Notes: a model not told the origin generated them from the sequence alone. A stretch of DNA of 64,000 bases from Roseimicrobium sp. ORNL1 (GCF_011044495.1 NZ_CP049143.1:4712001-4776000); one strand, 5' to 3'; shown: positions 16,476-25,569, counted from the stretch's first letter. A program made the numbers and translations.

Positions 16476-18788
16476 TCACGCCTGGTGCAGCACGCGTTGC
16501 ATCACTGCCTGAAGGTGTGCGCCATTCACCGGCTTCACCACATGCTCGCTGAAGCCGGCCTCAAAACTCCGGCGTATATCTTCGTCCATGCCATAGCCGC
16601 TCATGGCGATACCTTTCATCGGACCTTTCTCGCGAAGACGTTTCATCACTTCGTAGCCGGATCCATCCGGCAGTCCAAGATCGCTCACCAGAAGATCATA
16701 GCGATGCGCCGTGGCAAGCCGGATCGCGGCGGCCACGCTGTCAGCAGGATCCACCTCATAGCCCGCACGGCGCAGCAGCATGGCCAGCACCCGCGCCGTG
16801 TCGGCATGATCCTCCACCAGCAGCACCCGGATCTCCCCGTTGCCACTCTCCGCTTGGGGGGATGACGAGGAGAGTCCCTCGGACGGCTCTTCGTGATGCG
16901 CCGGCAGCTCAAGCGTGAAGATGCTTCCCCTGCCGTTTCCTTCACTCGCCACGGAGATGACACCGCCATGCAGCGCCGTGAGAGCTTTGGAAATGGAGAG
17001 CCCCAGACCCAGCCCGCCGAACTTCCGCGTGATCTGGCTGTCCCCCTGCTCAAACGCTTCAAAAATGTTTGGCAAAACTTCGGGAGAAATGCCGATGCCG
17101 CTGTCCGTGATCTGCACCACCACGCGCTCTGGCGAACTCCGTCGCGTGGCCACCATGATCTCTCCTCCGTCAGGTGTGAACTTCGCGGCGTTCCTGAGAA
17201 TGTTCCAGAGGATCTGCTGGAGACGCGCCGGGTCCGCCATCACGCGGCCCGCATCCGGGTCAAAGTCCATGTGAAGTTGCACCTCCTTCTCCTGCATCTG
17301 CGGACGACAGATGGAGCACACGTGACGAACGATGGTATTCAACTCCAGCGCCTCCATGCGGAGGGCGAGCTTCCCACTGGTGATGCGGCTGAGATCCAGC
17401 AGGTCGTCGATGAGCTTGGTCTCCAGCTCCACGTTTCTGCGAATCATGGCCATGTCCTCACGCAAGGCCGGTGAGATGTCCGGATCCAGCTCGCGTGCTG
17501 CCGCGGTCATGAGCACCGGCGTCAGTGGCGTGCGCAGTTCGTGGCTCAGCACGGCGAGGAATTTGTCCTTGGCCGCATTCGCCGCCTCCGCTGTTTCTTT
17601 GGCCGCCTTCAGCACCGTCTCGGCCTCCATGCGCGCGGTGATGTCGTTGAAGACAGGCACGAAAAACGGACTCCCATCTCCCCCGACGCGCGAGACAAAA
17701 ACATCCAGCCAGCGGCCGATCGGTTCCACGTAGTATTGATAGCGGAGTGGCTCGCCCGTGGCCAACACCTGCGCATACCGGGCGATGCGCTCCTCCGGCG
17801 CCAGCATGAGTTCCCGTGCCGTCTTCCCCACGACCGTCTCCGGTGTGAGTCCGGTGTTTTTCGCGAAGGCCGGGTTCACCTCCAGAATGCGGTAGTCAAA
17901 CGCCTTGCCGTGCTCATCATACAGCATCTCGCAGAGGCCCACGCCTTCATCGATGGAGGTGAAAAGATTTCGATAGCGTTCCTCACTATCACGCAGCGCT
18001 TTTTCAGTGAGGAAACGCTGGGTCACATCGGCAAAGATGGCCGCCACTTTCCGTGCCTCAGGCGGCCCCATGCGAAAGGCGCTCACTTCAAACCACCGGT
18101 TCATGCCAGCGCCCACATGGGTGAATTTCCGCGGCTCACCTGTCTCCGCGACATGGCCGTAAATCTCAAACCAGTGCTCCTCGTGGCACGGCACCATTTC
18201 CCGGATGGTTTTCCCCACCACATCCTTCAGGCCGGTGTGCCGTTCGAAGGCCTCATTCACCTCCGTGAAGCGGTAGTCCACCGGTCGCCCTGCCTCATCA
18301 TAGATCATCTCGAAGACGCAGAAGCCGTCATCGAGCGTGGTGAAAAGCGTGCGGTAGCGCTCCTCACTGTCACGCAGGGTCGCTTCTGCCTTCTTCCGCG
18401 CCGTGATGTCCTGCAGATAAAAAGCGACAGACTCCGGCGCGGGATGCACGCGCACTTCCAGCCATCTATCCAGAGGTTCGTAATAATCTTCCAGGTGATC
18501 CGGCTGCTGCAGCTCCATCGCCGTGTGGAAGCGACGAATCGCCTCCGGGTCGATGTCGGGAAATCTCTCCCAGATGACGTGCCCCACCAGATCCTCCACA
18601 TTGGAATACAAAGGGAACACCAGCTTCAAGTAGGCGGGGTTCACATACGTGATGCGCCAGTCCCGGTCCATGGCGATGAAGGCATCGCTCATGAGGTTGA
18701 GAATCTCCTCCATGCGCCCGCTCACCATCCTGCCGCTTCCGGCATTTCCGCCCACAAGTTCCGGTGCAACTGGAGGTGAAGTGTTCAT
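16476..18788 (-). CDS. PAS-containing hybrid sensor histidine kinase/response regulator
   Basis: 770 aa from the ATG at 18788; a TTG start at 18860 is the alternative. Three PAS/PAC modules lie at about residues 25-135, 145-265 and 275-390, the last two both entered by LRDSEERYR. The kinase core follows: FLAVLSHELRTPLTP with phosphoacceptor His416, the N box NILRNAAKFTPDGG, and G boxes DSGIGI and GLGLGLS. A C-terminal receiver (about 655-770) has VSDLGLPDGSG with phospho-acceptor Asp703 and a VKPVNGAH lysine loop. There are no transmembrane segments, so it senses a cytosolic signal. No output regulator gene is adjacent, making it an orphan hybrid kinase that may pass phosphate to a distant partner. 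Confidence 0.9.
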   Translation of the reverse strand: MNTSPPVAPELVGGNAGSGRMVSGRMEEILNLMSDAFIAMDRDWRITYVNPAYLKLVFPLYSNVEDLVGHVIWERFPDIDPEAIRRFHTAMELQQPDHLEDYYEPLDRWLEVRVHPAPESVAFYLQDITARKKAEATLRDSEERYRTLFTTLDDGFCVFEMIYDEAGRPVDYRFTEVNEAFERHTGLKDVVGKTIREMVPCHEEHWFEIYGHVAETGEPRKFTHVGAGMNRWFEVSAFRMGPPEARKVAAIFADVTQRFLTEKALRDSEERYRNLFTSIDEGVGLCEMLYDEHGKAFDYRILEVNPAFAKNTGLTPETVVGKTARELMLAPEERIARYAQVLATGEPLRYQYYVEPIGRWLDVFVSRVGGDGSPFFVPVFNDITARMEAETVLKAAKETAEAANAAKDKFLAVLSHELRTPLTPVLMTAAARELDPDISPALREDMAMIRRNVELETKLIDDLLDLSRITSGKLALRMEALELNTIVRHVCSICRPQMQEKEVQLHMDFDPDAGRVMADPARLQQILWNILRNAAKFTPDGGEIMVATRRSSPERVVVQITDSGIGISPEVLPNIFEAFEQGDSQITRKFGGLGLGLSISKALTALHGGVISVASEGNGRGSIFTLELPAHHEEPSEGLSSSSPQAESGNGEIRVLLVEDHADTARVLAMLLRRAGYEVDPADSVAAAIRLATAHRYDLLVSDLGLPDGSGYEVMKRLREKGPMKGIAMSGYGMDEDIRRSFEAGFSEHVVKPVNGAHLQAVMQRVLHQA

Positions 18789-19020
18789 GAACACGCGAAC
18801 GGCGTTGCTAAACCGACCGCGCCGAAAGGCGACACGAGTATCATGTAGCACCCTTTTCAACGCACGTCACCCCCCATTCCGCCGTACGGTCCGCATCTTT
18901 TTTCCGCTGGAAATCAACGGAAAACAGAGCACATTGCCGATTCGCCCATGATCCCTCGGACGTGCGGGTCCCAAACGGCGGCCTTTCCGACTCCTTCTTA
19001 TAGAAACTTTTCCGGAGTTG

Positions 19021-19048
19021 TTGACACTGGCTAAGGACTGAGTAGCTT
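19021..19048 (+). promoter_or_regulatory. Candidate promoter of rplI
   Basis: A perfect -35 TTGACA at 19021-19026 is followed after 16 bp by a weak -10 TAGCTT (19043-19048), 30 bp before the rplI start. The -35 is convincing; the -10 is only a partial match to TATAAT. Confidence 0.4.
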
Positions 19049-19078
19049 CGCCGCCCTTAAAAATTTCAGAACCTTGCT

Positions 19079-19585
19079 ATGGCTACCACCCAAGTCATCC
19101 TCAAAGAAAAGATCGCCAGCCTCGGAGCCGAGGGTGACATTGTGAAAGTGCGTACCGGCTACGCTCGCAACTTCCTCCTCCCCAAGGCCAAGGCCTACGA
19201 AGCCACCGCTGGCAACCTCCGTCACCAGGCCAACCTCCAGAAGGTCCGCGCCGAGCGCGAAGCCAAGGAAGTGGAAGAAGCCGAGAAGCTCGCCAGCAAG
19301 CTGAAGAAGCTCAAGCTGAAGCTCACCCTCGCCACCGGCCAGGGCGGCAAGGCCTTCGGTTCCATCACCACGAAGGACATCGTGGAAGCAGTGGCCGCCA
19401 GCACCGCCAAGGTCACGCTGGACCGCCACCAGATCGAGCTCGAGAAGCCCATCAAGAGCACCGGCACCTTCGAAGTTCCCGTCAAGCTTCAGGCTGGCGT
19501 GGAGTGCTTCCTGAAGATCACCGTCGCCGCTGCTGAAGCCGGCGCCGAAGCCGCTTCCGAAGAAGGCGAAGAATCTGCCGAGTAA
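19079..19585 (+). CDS. rplI: 50S ribosomal protein bL9
   Basis: 168 aa. The N-terminal globular domain holds the family signature VILKEKIASLGAEGDIVKV followed by GYARNFLLPKAKAYEAT. A long connecting helix (about residues 45-80, rich in Glu and Lys) follows, then the C-terminal domain with GKAFGSITTKDI and VPVKLQAGVECFLKITV. The extra acidic Ala/Glu tail (EAGAEAASEEGEESAE) is longer than in most bL9 proteins. bL9 binds 23S rRNA at the L1 stalk base. The usual rpsF-ssb-rpsR neighbours are absent. Only the rplI-dnaB pairing, widespread in bacteria, is kept. No Shine-Dalgarno motif precedes the ATG. Confidence 0.97.
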   Translation: MATTQVILKEKIASLGAEGDIVKVRTGYARNFLLPKAKAYEATAGNLRHQANLQKVRAEREAKEVEEAEKLASKLKKLKLKLTLATGQGGKAFGSITTKDIVEAVAASTAKVTLDRHQIELEKPIKSTGTFEVPVKLQAGVECFLKITVAAAEAGAEAASEEGEESAE

Positions 19586-19610
19586 GGCCGGTTTCAAAGC
19601 ACAACTTTCA

Positions 19611-19645
19611 ATCCCCTGCGTGAGCAATCGCGCAGGGGATTTTTA
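19611..19645 (+). terminator. Rho-independent terminator of rplI
   Basis: ATCCCCTGCG (19611-19620) pairs perfectly with CGCAGGGGAT (19631-19640) and is followed by TTTTTATT. This is a textbook intrinsic terminator, implying that dnaB has its own promoter. Confidence 0.92.
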
Positions 19646-19770
19646 TTCCCCGCGTTTCTTTTCACGCATCGTTTCACAGAGACGTCAGAACGGCATAGCA
19701 AAGGATGTCCGCTTTTTTAGCGTGAAATATTGCAGACGCCGTCGTTAGAGACACACTCATCCCTCGCCTC

Positions 19771-21303
19771 ATGCCTCCCGAAAAAGCTCCCAACGTCACG
19801 CCATTCGATCCGAATGTGGCGCCAGCTGGAGGGCAGGGATTTCAGAAGGGACAAGGACAACAGGGCGGCTTCCAGGGCAAGCCACGCCCTGCGGTGGACA
19901 TCAACGATCCTACTCGCTCCCTTCCCTGGGACTCCGATGCAGAGAAGGGCGTGCTCTCGTGCTTCCTCCACGATCCCACCAACCTGCTGAACGATGCGCA
20001 GGTGAGCATTCCCGACGAGGCCTTCTACCACCCGGCGAACCAGCTCCTGTACAAGGTGATGAAGGAGTTCAACAACGGCACGCGCCCTGTTGAATACATC
20101 GCGCTCACAAACTACCTGCGCGATGCAGGCATGCTGGAGAGGATTGGCGGCGCCGGCACGCTCTCCGAGCTGCTGAACTTCGTCCCCACGCCCGCGCACT
20201 ACGGCTACTACAAGGGCATCCTGCGCGACAAGCATCTCCTGCGCCGCATCATTCACGCCTGCACCGAGAGCGTGCAGAATGCGTACGAGTTCAACGAGGA
20301 TGTCCCCTCCCTGCTCGACCGCGTGGAAGAGCGCGTGATGAGCGTGCGCGATGACACCGAGAGTCGCGACACGATCAAGCCACTGAAGCATCACGTGATG
20401 GAGGCCTTTGACTCCATCGAGGAAATGCTCAAGGACCCGGGCAAGCTCCGCGGCATTCCCACGGGCTACCGCAAGCTCGATGCCCTGAGCAACGGCCTGC
20501 AGGGTGGTGAAATGTTCGTCCTGGCTGCTCGTCCCTCGATGGGCAAGACCTCACTCGTGATGAACATGGTGGAGCACGCCGCTCTCGGTTCAGAGATTCC
20601 TGTCGCGGTCTTCAGCCTTGAAATGAGCGCCGTCATGCTGGTGCGCCGTCTCATTGTAGCGCGCGCCGGTGTCTCCATGAGCCGCATCATGAATGGCATG
20701 CTCAGCCGCGAAGAGCTGCGCGCCGTGACCCGCGCCTGCTCAGACCTGCAAAAGGCCAACATCTTCATCGACGAAACCCCGGGCCTGAACATCCTGGACT
20801 TCCGCGCGAAGTGCCGCCGCCTGAAAAAGCAGCATAACATTGGCATGATTGCCATCGACTACCTCCAGTTGATGACCGCGCCGACGAAGAAGTCCGACAG
20901 CCGTCAGAACGAAATCGCCGCCATCTCCGCCGGTATCAAGGCAGTGGCCAAGGAATTGAATGTTCCGGTCGTTGTGCTCGCCCAGCTCAACCGCGCGGTG
21001 GAGTCCCGCAAAGGCCAGCGCCCCATGCTGAGTGACCTTCGTGAATCCGGCTCCATCGAGCAGGACGCGGACATGGTGGGCCTCCTCACCCGCGCCGACT
21101 ACGCCGGCAGTAAGCAGGAGGAAGATTCCAAGGATCGCAAGGACGCCGAAGCGGACGATGAGGCAAACAAGGGCAAGGGCCTCCTCATCATCGCCAAGAA
21201 TCGTAACGGCCCCACCGACGACGTGCCCCTGAAGTTCATCGCTGAACTCATGCGTTTCACTGAGCGCGAGTTCGACGAAAACGAAAAGGATGCCGGGGAT
21301 TGA
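19771..21303 (+). CDS. dnaB: Replicative DNA helicase DnaB
   Basis: 510 aa, close to the family norm of 450-480 plus a Gly/Gln-rich N-terminal tail (GGQGFQKGQGQQGGFQGK). The N-terminal primase-interacting domain begins LPWDSDAEKGVLSCFLHDP. The RecA-like motor holds Walker A ARPSMGKTSL, Walker B MIAIDYLQLM, the arginine-finger region QLNRAVESRKGQRP with SDLRESGSIEQDAD, and the C-terminal IIAKNRNGPTDDVPLKF. A DK/DE-rich insert (SKQEEDSKDRKDAEADDE) in the loop before the final strand is longer than usual. It unwinds DNA at the fork in the cytosol. It directly precedes a candidate replication-origin segment. Confidence 0.97.
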   Translation: MPPEKAPNVTPFDPNVAPAGGQGFQKGQGQQGGFQGKPRPAVDINDPTRSLPWDSDAEKGVLSCFLHDPTNLLNDAQVSIPDEAFYHPANQLLYKVMKEFNNGTRPVEYIALTNYLRDAGMLERIGGAGTLSELLNFVPTPAHYGYYKGILRDKHLLRRIIHACTESVQNAYEFNEDVPSLLDRVEERVMSVRDDTESRDTIKPLKHHVMEAFDSIEEMLKDPGKLRGIPTGYRKLDALSNGLQGGEMFVLAARPSMGKTSLVMNMVEHAALGSEIPVAVFSLEMSAVMLVRRLIVARAGVSMSRIMNGMLSREELRAVTRACSDLQKANIFIDETPGLNILDFRAKCRRLKKQHNIGMIAIDYLQLMTAPTKKSDSRQNEIAAISAGIKAVAKELNVPVVVLAQLNRAVESRKGQRPMLSDLRESGSIEQDADMVGLLTRADYAGSKQEEDSKDRKDAEADDEANKGKGLLIIAKNRNGPTDDVPLKFIAELMRFTEREFDENEKDAGD

Positions 21304-22073
21304 TCGAGGCTTGCCCAAGCCTGTGGCTCCGCCCACGTGGCCGGTTGCAGCCCATCGCCCAGCTCCTCATTTTCCCCCGCTCGGGTGCATCCACCGCCGG
21401 CGCGTAAAGCGTTAGGCCGATTCATTTTGGAGACCTTAAGAAATCGGCCCTCGCGGCAACGCAAAATCAAGGTTTCTCACAAGTTGCTCACAAGTTATTC
21501 ACAACTTATCCACAGTACTTCACAGGGGCGGAAGTCGGGTGCGAACAAGCGGCGTTTTTACGTCGTTGTTGCTAAAAAGGCCGTGTGACAAATGTGGAAC
21601 GCGCCAATTTATTGCGTGGAACAAAAATTACAGGTCTAGGTTTCGCTTTAGGGACGCCGAACCGCTTGGACGGAACTCATAAAATAGCGCTCCATTCATT
21701 CAGCCCTGCAAAGTAATCGCGTTAATTCGTTCATAATAAAACGATTAACCACAATACACCGCGACCGCTATTTTCACAGATTTCACACAAAAACCCCGTA
21801 TTAGTGGTTCTTGTTTCGCGCCTCCGTCGGCACGCGTCTACGCTCCATGTGACAGCATTGTCACCGGCGCTTCCTCAATGGGATGTGTGAATCACCAGGA
21901 TGAGGCAGGTTCCATGCCATCATGCACATCGCGATATCGCCTCTCGAAGAAGCAAAATTCGTTTATGGAAATTCCCATTTGGGCCGAGTTATTCACATCG
22001 TTCTGGCGCACTTGTGAAAAAGCTATTCACCCCTCGCAAGCCCTCCCTAATCAGCGAGTTCTATCTGACAGAA
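21304..22073. other. Gene-free AT-richer segment, candidate replication origin
   Basis: About 770 bp between dnaB and a hairpin contain no credible gene. It contrasts with its GC-rich surroundings (for example TAATAAAACGATTAACC near 21734). Besides the array at 21473-21524, further DnaA-box-like 9-mers occur: TTATTCACA at 21989, TTTTTCACA on the minus strand at 22013-22021, ATTTTCACA at 21770 and GATTTCACA at 21779. A direct repeat GTGGAAC is spaced 22 bp (21594 and 21616). The combination of clustered boxes, an adjacent AT-rich stretch and a replication gene next door suggests oriC or a strong DnaA-binding locus. GC-skew data would decide. Confidence 0.5.
21473..21524 (+). promoter_or_regulatory. 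Tandem DnaA-box array
   Basis: Five 9-mers lie head to tail: TTTCTCACA (21473), TTGCTCACA (21484), TTATTCACA (21495), TTATCCACA (21506) and TACTTCACA (21516). The first four are spaced exactly 11 bp apart, all in one orientation. TTATCCACA is the perfect DnaA consensus and TTATTCACA differs by one base; the outer ones are weaker. Regular spacing near one helical turn fits cooperative DnaA filament binding, as in the origin itself or a DnaA-titrating locus. Confidence 0.65.
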
Positions 22074-22124
22074 ATGCCAGAATCGGGCAAAACGCTTTCC
22101 CCGAATTGCCCCTGATTCTGGCAT
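22074..22124 (-). terminator. Long inverted repeat after the minus-strand VOC gene
   Basis: ATGCCAGAATCGGGCAA (22074-22090) pairs with TTGCCCCTGATTCTGGCAT (22106-22124), a 17-bp stem with a 2-nt bulge. It lies 10 bp beyond the VOC stop. The T run on the minus strand is short (TTT), so termination strength is uncertain. Confidence 0.6.
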
Positions 22125-22134
22125 CCGGATCCGG

Positions 22135-22566
22135 TCAGCCGATTTCGAGCAAACCACCCTCGCCAATCGCGAAGTCCGGATTCCACGCCACTTCCCAATA
22201 GTGGCCATCCAGATCGCGGAAGTATCCATAGTGCCCGCCCCAGAAGGCATCCTGCGCGGGTTTTACGATGGTGCCCCCAGCCCGCTCCGCCAGCGCCAGG
22301 ACTTCTGCCACCTGCGCCTTTTCGCGGACGTTGTGGGCAATCGTGATTCCCGGTGCTCCCGCCGCCGGCACAGGCGTGTCCGGCGAAATATCCTCCGCCA
22401 GCGCGTGGAAAGGGAAAAGCGCCAGTCGCACTCCACCCGTGCGGAAAAACGCCACTGGGCCGCCTTCTTCATAGGAGGTGGAGAATCCGAGACCGTCCCG
22501 GTAGAATCGAACGGCACGCGGCAGATCAGCAACACCGAGCGTGAGGAGGGAAATACGAGGTTCCAT
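22135..22566 (-). CDS. VOC family protein (lactoylglutathione lyase-like)
   Basis: A 143-aa VOC protein. PRISLLTLGVADLPRAVRFY is the first strand and helix, with LTLGV in place of the usual metal His. DGLGFSTSYEEGGPVAFFRT follows. The second half has GITIAHNVREKAQV (His in the metal position) and FRDLDGHYWEVAWNP, with the final Glu ligand. FWGGHYGYFRD is typical of the YaeR/PA2721-like glyoxalase group. The function is probably detoxification or isomerisation, with the substrate unknown. Cytosolic, monocistronic. It is followed by a large hairpin and then by the candidate origin segment, so its transcript may be stopped before entering that region. Confidence 0.83.
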   Translation of the reverse strand: MEPRISLLTLGVADLPRAVRFYRDGLGFSTSYEEGGPVAFFRTGGVRLALFPFHALAEDISPDTPVPAAGAPGITIAHNVREKAQVAEVLALAERAGGTIVKPAQDAFWGGHYGYFRDLDGHYWEVAWNPDFAIGEGGLLEIG

Positions 22567-22765
22567 GGTGGAATGAGGATGAGAGCGGGCGCGTGGGCGC
22601 GGGCGGGCGCCATCTCATTCGGTAATTGGGGGGCACGTGCGATTCAATCAGCAGCTATCTAAATATTACTGCAACTCTTTGGGGTTTGGTGGGTTGAACC
22701 CCCAAATCGTGTCGCCTGCCACGATCAGGTCCGCCGCCAGACTCCGCATTTCGCCACCTCCACCC

Positions 22766-23092
22766 ATGAAGAAGCCCCCGACCCAGCATACCAATACCTA
22801 CTGGCTCTGCCCCGACGGGCAACATGTCAACGGTCCCTACTCCATGACCCAAATCATGGCCATGCACCAAGTCATGCCGCTGGCGCCTGAAATGCCCATG
22901 CGACTTGAGGGCACCGACTCCTGGGCCACCGTAGGAGATTGGCTGCCAACCACCGCTCCGCAGTCTCCGCGGGCACAGGCACGCGCCACCGCTTCCGCTG
23001 GCTCCCAAGGCCAGACAATCCCGTCATGGGCTCTGCTTGGGGGGCTCGGTGTCGCGGTGGTGGCCCTCCTGTATTATTACTTCGTGCTTTGA
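22766..23092 (+). CDS. GYF_2 (DUF4339) domain protein with C-terminal membrane anchor
   Basis: 108 aa from the ATG at 22766 (MKKPPTQHTNTYWLCP). Residues about 12-60 form a DUF4339/GYF_2 domain: YWLCPDGQHVNGPYSMTQIM with the N-G-P-Y core, and TDSWATVGDW with the closing Trp. A Pro/Ala/Gln linker leads to one C-terminal transmembrane helix (WALLGGLGVAVVALLYYYFV) ending at the stop, so the domain faces the cytosol as a tail-anchored protein. GYF-like domains bind proline-rich peptides. In PVC bacteria they often accompany small membrane proteins of unknown role. It is followed by REPIN copy 1. Confidence 0.75.
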   Translation: MKKPPTQHTNTYWLCPDGQHVNGPYSMTQIMAMHQVMPLAPEMPMRLEGTDSWATVGDWLPTTAPQSPRAQARATASAGSQGQTIPSWALLGGLGVAVVALLYYYFVL

Positions 23093-23190
23093 TCGGTAAA
23101 TCTCGTCAAAGCCCCTGTGCCTCCAGTGAGCAACTGTGATTGGGATGAACAGGGAAATGGCGCACTGCACTCCCAATCGACGCACCAGGT

Positions 23191-23428
23191 CGCTTTGCGT
23201 CGTGGAGTGCGGTGGCAAAGGCCTCCCTTGAGGCCGCGACACCGCTTTGAACGAAGGAATCTCATGCGGATGTGCCGGAGTATTTCCGTGGAATCCAGCA
23301 TCCGAAGCTCCCAGTAGAGAGCATCTTGGGAAATGGACCGTCACTCCGCAACGTGATGCTCAGCCCCTCCGCTCAAAGCGGTGTCGCGCTAACGCTTGCC
23401 ACACGCACTCCACGACGCAAAGCGCTCC
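23191..23428 (-). mobile_element. REPIN copy 1 of the RAYT-linked family (238 bp)
   Basis: Two REP arms in inverted orientation (23191-23256 and 23367-23428) share GCTTTGCGTCGTGGAGTGCG and a GACACCGC partner, giving an imperfect stem-loop in each arm. The left arm has the tip AGGCCTCCCTTGAGGCC, the right arm a tip based on AAGCGTTAGCGCG. The interior is homologous to the copy at 25665-25904 when inverted (shared ATGCTGGA, CATCCG, ATTCC blocks), so this is a whole element of defined polarity. It has no coding capacity. It is probably mobilised by a RAYT such as the one at 53210-53779. Confidence 0.8.
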
Positions 23429-23558
23429 TTCCGCGTGCCAGAAGAACGGGAACCAGGGGCCGCCGTCCGATACGCCCCCCGCCTCACCACCACACCCTTC
23501 ATTTGCATTCCCGCGGACCGCCTCTTAATCTGCGACCCCTGGCACTCCACCCAATCAC

Positions 23559-25514
23559 ATGTCCCTCGAATCCACCCTCCAGCAGGCCGCCGCAGACGGC
23601 AAACTTCTCGAAACGTCCCTCAAGAACATCCAGTCCCTGCTGGCTGGCAGCACGAATCCCGTCTACCTCCTCAGCGTCCAGGAACTCGTGGACGCCGGTG
23701 CATGGACGGAGCTGAATGATCGCTTCTTCGCCTCGCTGAAGTTTGGCACTGGCGGTCTCCGCGGACGCACCATTGGCAAGATCGTCACCAAGGCCGAGCA
23801 GGGCACCGCAGCTCCTGGCGAGCGCCCCAGCTTCGCCTGTGTGGGCACGAACTCGATGAACGAGTACAACGTCTCGCGTGCCACCCAGGGTCTCGCGAAT
23901 TACTGCGTCAAGTATCGCAAGAACGCCGGCGTCAGTGGCAGGCCGCGCATCGTCTTCGCGCATGACACACGTCATTTCTCCACCGAGTTCGCCCGGAAGT
24001 GTGCGCAGATCGCCACTGACCTCGGCTGCGATGTCTCGCTTTTCGACGGCCCGCGCGCCACACCGGAAATGTCCTTCGCCGTGCGTGAACTGCGCGCCGA
24101 CGCCGGCGTGATGCTCACCGCCTCGCACAACCCCGCTCACGACAACGGTTATAAGGTGAACTTCGCCGATGGCGCCGGCATCATCGAGCCGCACGCCACC
24201 GGCATCATCACCGAGGTGAATGCGATCAAGTCCGAGAGCTACACTCCCCTCCCCGAAGCCGAACGCGGCGAACTCGCTCTGCTGGGCGAAGAGATGGATG
24301 AAATCTACCTCAAGCGCGTGGAGACCCTCATGCTGCAGCCGCAGCTTCTGGAGAAGGCGAAGAGCTTGAAGATCGTCTACACCGCCCTGCACGGCGCCGG
24401 TGGCGTGCTCGTGCCGCGCATCCTGCGCCAGCTCGGCTTCAATCTCCTCACGGTGCCCGAGCAGGACATTTTTGACGGACGCTTCCCCACCGTGGCCTCG
24501 CCGAATCCGGAGAACGCTCCCGCGCTCGCCATGGCCGTGGCGCTCGCGGACAAGGAGAATGCCGACATCGTCATCGGCACCGACCCGGACTGCGACCGCA
24601 TGGGCGTAGGTGTCCGTGCGCGCAACGGCAAGATGCAGCTCCTCACGGGCAACCAGATTGGTTCGCTCATGGGCTGGTACCGCATCAAGACCATGTTCGA
24701 CCTGGGCATCCTCAATGATGCCAACAAGGATCACGCGGTGCTCATCAAGACCTTCGTCACCACCGACCTCCAGGCCGCCGTGGCCAAGGCCTACGGTATC
24801 AATGTGGTGAACACGCTGACCGGCTTCAAGTACATCAGTGCGAAGCTGGAGAAGTACGAGCAGGCTCTCCCCGCCGAGGTGAAGAAAAACTACCGCGACC
24901 TCAGCGAAGCCGAGACACGCGAACTGCGTCTGAAGTACAGCAAGTTCTTCGTCTTCGGCGGTGAAGAAAGCTACGGCTACCTCGGCACCGACTTCACCCG
25001 TGACAAGGACGGCAATGGCGCCGTGGTCATGTTCGCCGAAGTCGCCGCCTACGCCGCCTCACAGGGCCGCCAACTCGTCGACCTGCTGGATGACATCTAT
25101 GCCGAGTTCGGTTACTTCCTGGAATCGAACCACAGCAAGACCTTCGAAGGCGCGGAAGGCGCCGCGAAGATCCAGAAGCTGGCCGACTCCTACGTGAACA
25201 ATCCGCCCACCACCTTCGACGGCAGCCCTGTCACCGCCGTGAAGGATTACAGCAAGGGCGGCCACAAGGACGAAGAAGGCGACGACATCCCCAAGGAAAA
25301 GATGCTCTGGGTTTTCCTCGAAGACGGCCGCGCCTTCGCCGTGCGCCCCAGCGGCACCGAGCCCAAGATCAAATACTACCTCTACGGCAAACAACAGCCC
25401 AAGAGCGGCAAGTTCATCGCCGAAGAACTGGTCGCCGCGAAGGAGAAAGTCAGCGCTGGTCTCAAGACCTTGTGGACGGCGATCGAGGAGGATGTGGAGA
25501 AGCGGCTGGTGTAA
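23559..25514 (+). CDS. Phospho-sugar mutase (phosphoglucomutase/phosphomannomutase)
   Basis: A 651-aa alpha-D-phosphohexomutase, at the long end for the family. FGTGGLRGR opens domain 1. MLTASHNPAHDNGYK is the active-site loop with the phosphoserine. GTDPDCDRMG is the Mg-binding loop. VFGGEESYGYLG is the sugar-specificity loop and RPSGTEPKIKYYLYG the C-terminal phosphate-binding loop. The GGEESYG and TEPKIKYY versions are typical of PgcA/YhxB-type phosphoglucomutases. It interconverts sugar 1- and 6-phosphates in the cytosol, feeding glycogen and nucleotide-sugar synthesis. The gene is bracketed by two inverted REPIN copies and ends at a strong terminator. Confidence 0.92.
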   Translation: MSLESTLQQAAADGKLLETSLKNIQSLLAGSTNPVYLLSVQELVDAGAWTELNDRFFASLKFGTGGLRGRTIGKIVTKAEQGTAAPGERPSFACVGTNSMNEYNVSRATQGLANYCVKYRKNAGVSGRPRIVFAHDTRHFSTEFARKCAQIATDLGCDVSLFDGPRATPEMSFAVRELRADAGVMLTASHNPAHDNGYKVNFADGAGIIEPHATGIITEVNAIKSESYTPLPEAERGELALLGEEMDEIYLKRVETLMLQPQLLEKAKSLKIVYTALHGAGGVLVPRILRQLGFNLLTVPEQDIFDGRFPTVASPNPENAPALAMAVALADKENADIVIGTDPDCDRMGVGVRARNGKMQLLTGNQIGSLMGWYRIKTMFDLGILNDANKDHAVLIKTFVTTDLQAAVAKAYGINVVNTLTGFKYISAKLEKYEQALPAEVKKNYRDLSEAETRELRLKYSKFFVFGGEESYGYLGTDFTRDKDGNGAVVMFAEVAAYAASQGRQLVDLLDDIYAEFGYFLESNHSKTFEGAEGAAKIQKLADSYVNNPPTTFDGSPVTAVKDYSKGGHKDEEGDDIPKEKMLWVFLEDGRAFAVRPSGTEPKIKYYLYGKQQPKSGKFIAEELVAAKEKVSAGLKTLWTAIEEDVEKRLV

Positions 25515-25537
25515 GCGCGCCGAGACGCACTCCTAAA

Positions 25538-25558
25538 GTAGCTGCGACTTCAGTCGCA
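25538..25558 (+). repeat. GTAG-headed small palindrome
   Basis: GTAG (25538-25541) precedes TGCGACT-TC-AGTCGCA, a perfect 7-bp stem. The layout matches the REP foot-plus-hairpin plan. A similar GTAG foot with the hairpin CTCGCGA/TCGCGAG is at 47580-47603. Confidence 0.5.
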
Positions 25559-25569
25559 TGATCAGAAGG

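Noticed and set aside
17541-18779. A 412-codon plus-strand open frame
   Set aside because: Antisense to the PAS histidine kinase; no domain or signal character.
21337-21588. A small gene after dnaB
   Set aside because: The frame is read through the DnaA-box array (QLIHSTSQG is the translation of box repeats) and lacks support.
23247-23715. Small proteins encoded across REPIN copy 1
   Set aside because: The frames run through inverted repeats and into the mutase start; translations are Arg/Pro/Ser-rich and unlike proteins.
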